A stretch of DNA of 11,863 bases from Nitrospirota bacterium. Lineage in GTDB: Bacteria > Nitrospirota > Thermodesulfovibrionia > Thermodesulfovibrionales > JdFR-86. Location of the stretch: NCBI GenBank assembly GCA_030667205.1, contig DAOUWH010000018.1:1-11863 (forward strand). Direction: 5' to 3'. The notes under the pieces were generated by a model. That model was not told where the DNA came from. It made no database searches and worked only from the letters and a program-made list of their open reading frames with translations. Of this stretch, positions 6,716 through 11,863 are shown in pieces. The position numbers and the translations under genes were made by a program. Within the stretch, counting starts at the first letter, position 1; each line of letters begins with the position of its first letter.

Positions 6716-7255
6716 TCACCCCTTTATAAGCTCATCTTTCAAAAGCCTTAACTGTCCTTTTATACTGCCGTCATACATCGTGCTGCCGACAGAAACGAGT
6801 ATGCCCCCCAGAAGCGACGGGTCGGTGACGTACTCGATATCGACCTCCCTGTCGATAAGCTTCCTCAGGGACTCCTTAAGCCTGCCTTCGTACTCGGTAC
6901 TTATCGGCATGGGGGTAATGACGGTCGCCTTTGCCAGTTTCTTCATATCGGAATAAAGCACCACCGCCTTGTCGGCGACTTCGCCGATGGCTGCGGCAGC
7001 GCCTGCCTTTACCAGATAGTTCACGAACTTCACTGTATCCGAAGAAAGGTCCAGCACGCGGCTGACCTCTTCGAGGGCCTTGCGCCTTTCGTCAATTGAG
7101 AACATCGGGCCCACAAGGAAACCCCTGAACTCAGGGCTTTTCTCCATGAGCGCGTTCAGGGTCGCAAGCTCCCTGAGCGCGTCGGGGGCCTTTTCCATGC
7201 CCACCGCGTTGAGGAACATCCTGGCGAACCTTTTTGAGTGCTTGTTGCGCTTCAC
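6716..7255 (-). CDS. atpH: F1Fo ATP synthase delta subunit
   Basis: This subunit sits on top of F1 and joins it to the b/b' peripheral stalk. The 179-residue protein has the N-terminal helical bundle (about 1-105) and the C-terminal beta/alpha region with the family signature DPSLLGGILVSVGSTMYDGS, followed by IKGQLRLLK. Length is typical. The start codon is GTG; it overlaps the atpF stop by 4 nt (GTGA), which decides the start and implies translational coupling. No anomalies seen. Confidence 0.95.
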   Translation of the reverse strand: MKRNKHSKRFARMFLNAVGMEKAPDALRELATLNALMEKSPEFRGFLVGPMFSIDERRKALEEVSRVLDLSSDTVKFVNYLVKAGAAAAIGEVADKAVVLYSDMKKLAKATVITPMPISTEYEGRLKESLRKLIDREVDIEYVTDPSLLGGILVSVGSTMYDGSIKGQLRLLKDELIKG

Positions 7256-7851
7256 TTACTGCCCTCCAGCTTCGCAAGCGACTCCTCGATGAGCTTTCTC
7301 TGCTCATCGGGCGTAAGCCGCTCGCCGATTTTCTTCCTGGCAAGCTCCATCGCAAGCTCGACGGCCTCGGCCCTGATTTCCGCCTTGGCCTGCTCGAGCT
7401 CGAACTCGATGTTGGCCTTTGCCTGCTCGAGTATCTTTTCGCTGAGCTTCTTGCCCTCTTCCTCGGCAGCCCCGCGCTCGCTCTCTCCGGAGCTGCGGGC
7501 GGCAGATATTATCCGCTCGATCTCCTGGTCCTTGAGCTTGAGCCTCTCCTCGACCTCGGCCAGTGCCTTCCGGGCCAGTTCCTTGGCCTCCCTGGCCTCG
7601 TCGATGCTCTTTTTGATAAGCTCGGTCCTCTCACGGAGCATTCCCTTGACGTCGGCCTTTTTTATGGCGAACACGAGGACCGCGACGAGTATCGAGAAGT
7701 TAAGTAACTGCCAGACGACCGCCATAACCTGAGAGCCTCCGCCCCCCTCGCCGCCTCCGGAGGAAGCATACGAGACAGCCGCAAACGCAAGCACCGGTGC
7801 TACGGAAGCGGCCAATGCCATCAGTCTTTTGATATTCCTTGAATTAATCAT
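7252..7851 (-). CDS. atpF: F1Fo ATP synthase b subunit
   Basis: This is one of two different stalk proteins that hold F1 against the membrane. The protein starts with a basic stretch and a hydrophobic segment resembling a signal peptide (about residues 9-29), then a Gly-rich linker (SSGGGEGGGGSQ, 30-41) and a second hydrophobic helix (about 44-64). The rest is a long charged coiled coil ending in GERLTPDEQRKLIEESLAKL, the delta-binding tail. The extra N-terminal hydrophobic segment before the membrane helix is, from memory, a feature of b subunits in Desulfobacterota-like bacteria. Length is 199 residues. It overlaps atpF' by 4 nt (ATGA) and atpH by 4 nt (GTGA). Confidence 0.92.
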   Translation of the reverse strand: MINSRNIKRLMALAASVAPVLAFAAVSYASSGGGEGGGGSQVMAVVWQLLNFSILVAVLVFAIKKADVKGMLRERTELIKKSIDEAREAKELARKALAEVEERLKLKDQEIERIISAARSSGESERGAAEEEGKKLSEKILEQAKANIEFELEQAKAEIRAEAVELAMELARKKIGERLTPDEQRKLIEESLAKLEGSK

Positions 7852-8267
7852 GCCTTTATGAGTTTCTCCACTATGTCGTCCGAGAATTTATCAACGTCCA
7901 CCCGCAGGGCATCCCGTGCTTTCTGGGCCTCGGCCTTGAGCTCCCCCCTCGCATCGCCGATAATACCCGCTGCCACGGAATTCGCGGCCTCGAGGGCCGC
8001 CTTCTGCTTCGCAAGGCCCTCGCCCTTGAGCTCGTCGAAGACCTCCCTGGCCTTCTTCGACGCGGCCGAAAGCTCCGCTTTCATGGTCTCCAGGGCTTCG
8101 TCCTTCTTGAGTCCCATCTCCTTTGCCGCCTCCAAAGAACCGTCGATGGCCTCCTCCCGGTCATTGAAGACCTTGAGCATAGGCTGAAAAAGGATTTTGT
8201 TTAGGACAAAAAGCAGTACGAGGAAATTGACGGCAAGGACAAAAAACCAGTAGTTGAATTCTAACAT
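7848..8267 (-). CDS. atpF': F1Fo ATP synthase b' subunit
   Basis: This is the second, divergent stalk subunit (b', also called atpX or atpG2), which pairs with b as a heterodimer. It has one N-terminal membrane helix (about residues 5-24, FVLAVNFLVLLFVLNKILFQ), then the motif QPMLKVFNDREEAIDGSLEAA, which family members carry just after the membrane, then an alanine- and lysine-rich coiled coil to the end. It is 139 residues long, shorter than b, as usual. It is the first gene of the operon; its ATG is preceded by AAGGGGAAG, a good Shine-Dalgarno, about 49 nt downstream of the predicted transcription start. Two different b-type genes side by side are seen in photosynthetic bacteria and several deeper lineages, not in enterics. 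Confidence 0.9.
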   Translation of the reverse strand: MLEFNYWFFVLAVNFLVLLFVLNKILFQPMLKVFNDREEAIDGSLEAAKEMGLKKDEALETMKAELSAASKKAREVFDELKGEGLAKQKAALEAANSVAAGIIGDARGELKAEAQKARDALRVDVDKFSDDIVEKLIKA

Positions 8268-8322
8268 CCGCTTCCCCTTTGAAATAAAGTTGAAGGTTTA
8301 GAAACCAGCGAAACATCAGGAG

Positions 8323-8350
8323 ATTATCACATGGCGGGATTCAGAGTCAA
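8323..8350 (-). promoter_or_regulatory. Sigma70 promoter of the atp operon
   Basis: On the minus strand TTGACT (8350-8345) is followed after 16 nt by GATAAT (8328-8323), with an extended TG (TGTGATAAT). The predicted start is near 8316, about 49 nt before the atpF' ATG. It is back to back with the bioF promoter in a 140-nt divergent intergenic region. Confidence 0.65.
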
Positions 8351-8372
8351 GCTTAAACGGGGCGCTAATAGC

Positions 8373-8402
8373 TTAATAATAAGAATAAATAAATGCTAAA
8401 AT
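8373..8402 (+). promoter_or_regulatory. Extended -10 promoter of bioF
   Basis: TGCTAAAAT (8394-8402) fits an extended -10. A weak -35, TTAATA, lies at 8373-8378 (18-nt spacer) within an AT-rich tract. The predicted start near 8409 coincides with the GTG start codon, so the mRNA would be leaderless unless translation starts at the ATG at 8429. Confidence 0.5.
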
Positions 8403-8407
8403 AGCCC

Positions 8408-9574
8408 GTGTTCGAGGAATACCTGAAAATGCTCGAAAAAAACGCCCTGATACGTACTATCCGGGACAGGACCTCCGCCCGGGGCGCAAGGACCGTCATC
8501 GGCGGCAGGGAATACCTCAATTTCGCCTCGAACGACTACCTGGGCCTTTCGGCGCACCCGGCCCTGCTTAAGGCCGCAACCCGGGCCCTTGAGAGCCATG
8601 GCATGGGCTCGGGGGCATCGCGGCTTCTGGGCGGAGGCTCGGACCTCCACGGAGAGCTTGAGGCAAGGGTCGCCTCCTTCAAGGGCACCGGGGCGGCCCT
8701 CCTTATGAACTCAGGCTACTCAGCCAACGCCGGCATTGTCCCGGCAATCGCCTCCGAAGGCGACGCCATATTCTCCGACGAACTCAACCACGCAAGCCTT
8801 ATTGACGGCTCGCGCCTCTCGCGGGCCGTCACCCACATCTACAGGCACCGCGACACGGAGCACCTCGAGGAACTCCTTAAAAACACCCCGGCCAGAAGGA
8901 AAATAGTCGTCACCGACTCGGTCTTCAGCATGGACGGAGACATAGTCTCTCTTAAGGGGACACGGTCCCAATTTAAAGGGACACCGGCCCCATTTAAAGG
9001 GATTTATGACCTTTGTCTTGAATACGGTGCGGTCTTATATCTGGACGACGCCCACGCAACCGGGGTGCTCGGCGGGGGAAAGGGCTCGCTTGAGCACTTT
9101 TCCCTGAGGCCCGAACCGTGGATAATCCAGATGGGGACCTTTTCCAAGGCCCTGGGCTCCTTTGGGGCCTTTGCCGCCGGAAGCCCGGACGCCATCGAGT
9201 GGCTTATAAACTCGGCACGGAGCTTCATTTACTCCACCGCCATCCCCGCATGTGTTGTCGCGGCATCTCTTGAGGCCATGGAGATAATAGATAAGGACAC
9301 GATACTCCTCGAAAGGCTCTGGAATAACAGAGAACGATTATTTTCGGGTTTAAAAGCCCTTGGCTTTGATACCGGAGAATCGGAGACACCGATTATTCCT
9401 ATTATTATGGAGAGCGTCCCCGAGGTCTTAAGGCTCTCTGAGCGCCTCGCCGCCGAGGGCATCTACGCCCCGGCCATCCGCCCCCCCACCGTAAAGGCCC
9501 CGAGGTTGAGGCTTTCGGTCACGGCAGCCCACACGACCGAGGACATCAATGCGCTCCTTGAGGCGCTACGCTAA
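8408..9574 (+). CDS. bioF: 8-amino-7-oxononanoate synthase (BioF), with internal 14-residue insertion
   Basis: This PLP enzyme joins pimeloyl-ACP (or -CoA) with L-alanine to make 8-amino-7-oxononanoate, the first ring-building step of biotin synthesis. The fold-type I alpha-oxoamine synthase hallmarks are present: YLNFASNDYLGLS (36-48), GSGASRLLGG (68-77), NHAS with the PLP-stacking H128, DSVFSMDGD (170-178), DDAHATG with D213 and H216, and the PLP lysine K247 in GTFSKALG. The C-terminal AIRPPTVKAPRLRLSVTAAH is typical of BioF rather than glycine C-acetyltransferase. Between MDGD and DDAH it has 34 residues where E. coli BioF has 20; the extra 14 come from a repeat insertion. The start shown is GTG; ATG at 8429 (codon 8), with GAGGA 10 nt upstream, is an alternative. 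No other bio genes are in the window. Confidence 0.88.
   Translation: MFEEYLKMLEKNALIRTIRDRTSARGARTVIGGREYLNFASNDYLGLSAHPALLKAATRALESHGMGSGASRLLGGGSDLHGELEARVASFKGTGAALLMNSGYSANAGIVPAIASEGDAIFSDELNHASLIDGSRLSRAVTHIYRHRDTEHLEELLKNTPARRKIVVTDSVFSMDGDIVSLKGTRSQFKGTPAPFKGIYDLCLEYGAVLYLDDAHATGVLGGGKGSLEHFSLRPEPWIIQMGTFSKALGSFGAFAAGSPDAIEWLINSARSFIYSTAIPACVVAASLEAMEIIDKDTILLERLWNNRERLFSGLKALGFDTGESETPIIPIIMESVPEVLRLSERLAAEGIYAPAIRPPTVKAPRLRLSVTAAHTTEDINALLEALR
8414..8431 (+). promoter_or_regulatory. Internal Shine-Dalgarno and alternative ATG of bioF
   Basis: GAGGA (8414-8418) stands 10 nt before ATG 8429-8431, in frame with bioF at codon 8. No Shine-Dalgarno precedes the upstream GTG. With transcription predicted to start near 8409, this ATG would give a conventional 20-nt leader. 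Against it, the residues before it (FEEYLK) resemble normal BioF N-termini. Confidence 0.4.
8952..9005 (+). repeat. 21-nt tandem palindromic repeat inserted in bioF
   Basis: Two units with a 21-nt period (8952-8972 and 8973-8993, 17 of 21 positions identical) are followed by a partial third (TTAAAGGGATTT, 8994-9005). Each unit has a small dyad: GGGAC/GTCCC in the first, and a GGGACACCGGCCCC variant in the second. Removing 42 nt restores a normal LKGIYD reading. Each unit encodes seven residues (LKGTRSQ, FKGTPAP, then FKGIYDL), so the frame stays open. Confidence 0.75.
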
Positions 9575-9679
9575 CCGCGCTAAAAGCTTTACATAACCTC
9601 TCCCTGCCGGGACATGCCCCCTGCCCCAAGTTGATGCCTTATATATCAAGGAGTTACGCCCTTTTTAAAGGAAAATTTG

Positions 9680-9685
9680 TATAAT
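9680..9685 (+). promoter_or_regulatory. -10 element of the rsh gene
   Basis: A perfect TATAAT ends 7 nt before the ATG at 9693, so transcription would start at about 9692, giving a leaderless or nearly leaderless mRNA. No good -35 is seen 16-18 nt upstream. The only purine-rich stretch (AAAGGA, 9667-9672) is too far upstream to act as a Shine-Dalgarno and lies before the predicted start. Confidence 0.45.
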
Positions 9686-9692
9686 AAGATTA

Positions 9693-11834
9693 ATGGCTAA
9701 AGTAATGGCAGTACAAAACCTCGAGGACCTGACAAAAAAGGTCCGCCTCTATAACCCCGCGGCGGACATAGAGCTACTGAACCGGGCATACTTCTATGCC
9801 TGCGAGGCCCACGGGATACAGACCAGGAAGGAAGGCACGCCCTTCATGGCCCACCCCCTTGCCGTGGCCTCCATACTTGCGGATATGAAAATGGACGTAG
9901 TCACCCTCGCCTCGGCGATACTTCACGACACCATCGAGGACACCCCCACAACGCCCGACGACATAAAAAAGCGTTTCGGCTACGAGCTGGGCTTCCTGGT
10001 CGACTCGCTCACAAAGCTGAGCCAGGTCGAGTTCAAATCAAAGGAGATAGCACAGGCCGAAAACTTCCGCAGGATGCTCCTGAGCATGGCCGAGGACATC
10101 AGGGTCATCATCATCAAGTTCGCCGACAGGCTCCACAACATGCGCACGCTTGAGTACCTTCCCGAGAACAAACAGATGCGCATAGCCCAGGAGACACTCG
10201 ATATATACGCACCGCTTGCCCACAGGCTTGGTATAGGCTGGATAAAGACCGAGTTTGAAGACCTGAGCTTCAAGTACCTGATGCCCAAGCTCCATGCCGA
10301 TATAGCAAAGAAGGTCAAGAAAAAGAACTCGGAGCAGAAGGGCTACGTCAAAAACCTCATCAAGTCCCTTGAGAAAAGGCTCAAGGAAGAGGGCCTGCCC
10401 GGAGATATCGAGGGCAGGGTCAAGCACTACTACGGCATTTACCAGAAGGTGAGCGTACGGGGCGTGCCCTTCGATCAGATACACGATGTCCTGGGCATAA
10501 GAATAATCACCGACACCAAGGCCAACTGCTACGCGATACTCGGACTTATTCACTCGCTGTGGAAACCGATACCGGGAAAGTTCAAGGACTACATAGGCGT
10601 ACCGAAATCGAACATGTACCAGTCGCTCCACACCACGGTGGTCGGCCCCGACGGCGAGAGGGTCGAGTTCCAGATAAGGTCCGAGGAAATGCACGTGGTC
10701 GCCGAGGGGGGCATCGCATCGCACTGGAGATACAAGGAAAAGGGCAAGGGCAAGAGCAGGGAACTCGACGACCGCTACGTAGCCTGGCTCAGGGAACTCG
10801 TGCAGGCGCAGAAGGAAGAGCCCGACGCCAGGGAGTTTCTCGCGGCGCTAAAGGCGGAGGTCGTCCCCGACGTGATATACGTCTTCACCCCCGAGGGCGA
10901 CATCAAGGAGATGCCCGCGGGCTCCACGACTGTGGACTTCGCCTACAGCATCCACACCGAGGTCGGACACCGATGCATGGGGGCAAGGTTAAACGGCAGG
11001 ATGGTGCCACTGAGGCAGCCCCTTGAAAGCGGAAGCACAGTGGAAATAATCACCTCGCAGTCTCACAAGCCCAGCCGCGACTGGCTGAAGTTCGTCGTTA
11101 CGCAGAGGGCAAAGGCCAGGATCAAACAGTGGCTCAAGACCGAGGAAAGAGAGCAGAGCATCGCACTGGGGACAAAGCTCCTTGAGACGGAACTCAGGAA
11201 AAAGAACCTCAGCCCCTCCCTCCTGAAATCCGACCAGATGGAGGAGGTGGCAAAGAGCTACACCCTCCAGTCCATCGACGACCTGTTGGTCGCCGTGGGC
11301 TACGGCAAGGTATCGCAGCACCAGGCCATAAACAGGCTGACCCCGGGGGAGCACCCGCCCGAGAAACAAAAACCCGTAAAGCAGCTCAAGGAGCATACCG
11401 GCATCACGATAGAGGGCGTTGACAACGTGCTTTACCACACCGCCAAGTGCTGCTTCCCGGTGCCCGGAGACAGCCTCGATGGGTTCATCACACGGGGCAA
11501 GGGCGTGACCGTCCACCGCTCCGACTGTCAGAGCCTCCAGCGCCTTGCCACGGACGAGGCAAGGCTCGTGGACGTGGACTGGGTCCCCCAGCACGACTCC
11601 AAGGCCTACGCAAGGCTGCTCGTGGGGACGGTGGACAGGCCGGGCATCATGGCGAAACTCACCGCCACCATCTCGGGCGCCGAAATCAACATAAGCCGCC
11701 TGGAGGTCGCGACCACACCGGAGCGCACGGCCCGCATAGTGTTCGTCCTGGAGGTGCGGGACAAGGCGCAGCTGCAGCGGCTAATGAACAAAATAGTGCA
11801 GACAGAAGGTGTCCTCAACGTAACCCGCTACTGA
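9693..11834 (+). CDS. rsh: Bifunctional-type (p)ppGpp synthetase/hydrolase (RelA/SpoT homologue, Rsh)
   Basis: This protein makes and degrades the alarmone (p)ppGpp in the stringent response. The N-terminal HD hydrolase domain looks active: R45-K46, H54, H78-D79, E82-D83 and D145...N149 (FADRLHNMRTL) are all present. The synthetase domain (about 235-350) keeps the catalytic D265 (HDVLGIR) and E325 (VEFQIRS), plus MYQSLHTTV. Its charge motif is KFKD (296-299), the basic type linked with bifunctional enzymes, with Lys replacing the usual Arg. A TGS domain (about 392-455), a helical linker, the conserved Cys region with C586-C587 and C612, and a C-terminal ACT domain (about 637-713) complete the 713 residues, a normal length. 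Other starts are possible: Met5 at 9705 also suits the family. It is separated from bioF by 118 nt and probably has its own promoter. Confidence 0.95.
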   Translation: MAKVMAVQNLEDLTKKVRLYNPAADIELLNRAYFYACEAHGIQTRKEGTPFMAHPLAVASILADMKMDVVTLASAILHDTIEDTPTTPDDIKKRFGYELGFLVDSLTKLSQVEFKSKEIAQAENFRRMLLSMAEDIRVIIIKFADRLHNMRTLEYLPENKQMRIAQETLDIYAPLAHRLGIGWIKTEFEDLSFKYLMPKLHADIAKKVKKKNSEQKGYVKNLIKSLEKRLKEEGLPGDIEGRVKHYYGIYQKVSVRGVPFDQIHDVLGIRIITDTKANCYAILGLIHSLWKPIPGKFKDYIGVPKSNMYQSLHTTVVGPDGERVEFQIRSEEMHVVAEGGIASHWRYKEKGKGKSRELDDRYVAWLRELVQAQKEEPDAREFLAALKAEVVPDVIYVFTPEGDIKEMPAGSTTVDFAYSIHTEVGHRCMGARLNGRMVPLRQPLESGSTVEIITSQSHKPSRDWLKFVVTQRAKARIKQWLKTEEREQSIALGTKLLETELRKKNLSPSLLKSDQMEEVAKSYTLQSIDDLLVAVGYGKVSQHQAINRLTPGEHPPEKQKPVKQLKEHTGITIEGVDNVLYHTAKCCFPVPGDSLDGFITRGKGVTVHRSDCQSLQRLATDEARLVDVDWVPQHDSKAYARLLVGTVDRPGIMAKLTATISGAEINISRLEVATTPERTARIVFVLEVRDKAQLQRLMNKIVQTEGVLNVTRY

Positions 11835-11847
11835 ACCGCCGAATACA

Positions 11848-11863
11848 CCCCGCACATACGGGG
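11848..11863 (+). terminator. Possible terminator stem after rsh, cut by the window edge
   Basis: CCCCG (11848-11852) and CGGGG (11859-11863) form a 5-bp stem with a 6-nt loop, 13 nt after the rsh stop codon. The window ends at the stem, so a T-run cannot be checked. Confidence 0.3.

Noticed and set aside
9631..9649. Inverted repeat TTGAT-N9-ATCAA upstream of rsh as an operator.
   Set aside because: Only 5 bp per arm in AT-rich DNA; too weak to call from one sequence.

Overview
The window looks like chromosomal DNA from a GC-rich, probably anaerobic or facultative, free-living bacterium. The split F1Fo operon (b', b, delta, alpha, gamma, beta, epsilon, with no a or c subunit gene beside it), the DUF362 ferredoxin-type protein and the style of the proteins suggest Desulfobacterota ('Deltaproteobacteria'), Nitrospirota or a related uncultured lineage. 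This placement is an inference from gene order and protein character, not from a search.

Layout. Positions 1-674 (+) hold the C-terminal part of a DUF362 Fe-S protein that begins before the window. Positions 675-1160 hold no convincing protein gene. They do contain what looks like a complete small-RNA gene on the minus strand: a near-consensus sigma70 promoter at 927-955, a predicted transcript of about 60 nt, and a 10-bp terminator stem with a U8 tail. A REP-like palindrome also lies there. Positions 1161-2267 (-) encode a stand-alone radical SAM/SPASM protein. Positions 2422-8267 (-) are the tightly packed operon atpF'-atpF-atpH-atpA-atpG-atpD-atpC. It has a good promoter at 8323-8350 and ends in a 28-bp perfectly palindromic terminator at 2365-2392. 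Divergent from it, bioF (8408-9574, +) starts a rightward segment, followed by a full-length bifunctional-type (p)ppGpp synthetase/hydrolase (9693-11834, +).

How the genes fit together. The minus-strand operon makes the catalytic F1 head and the two-protein peripheral stalk of ATP synthase; the membrane ring (a, c) must be encoded elsewhere. BioF supplies biotin precursor synthesis and Rsh the stringent response. These are housekeeping neighbours rather than one pathway.

Most unusual points: (1) the putative C-rich small RNA, with two exposed anti-Shine-Dalgarno-like motifs; (2) an exact 42-nt in-frame insertion in bioF, made of two 21-nt palindromic repeat units, which adds 14 residues just before the PLP-binding Asp motif; (3) -10 elements so close to the start codons of rsh and bioF that leaderless or nearly leaderless mRNAs are predicted, unlike the atp operon, where most genes have recognisable Shine-Dalgarno sequences.
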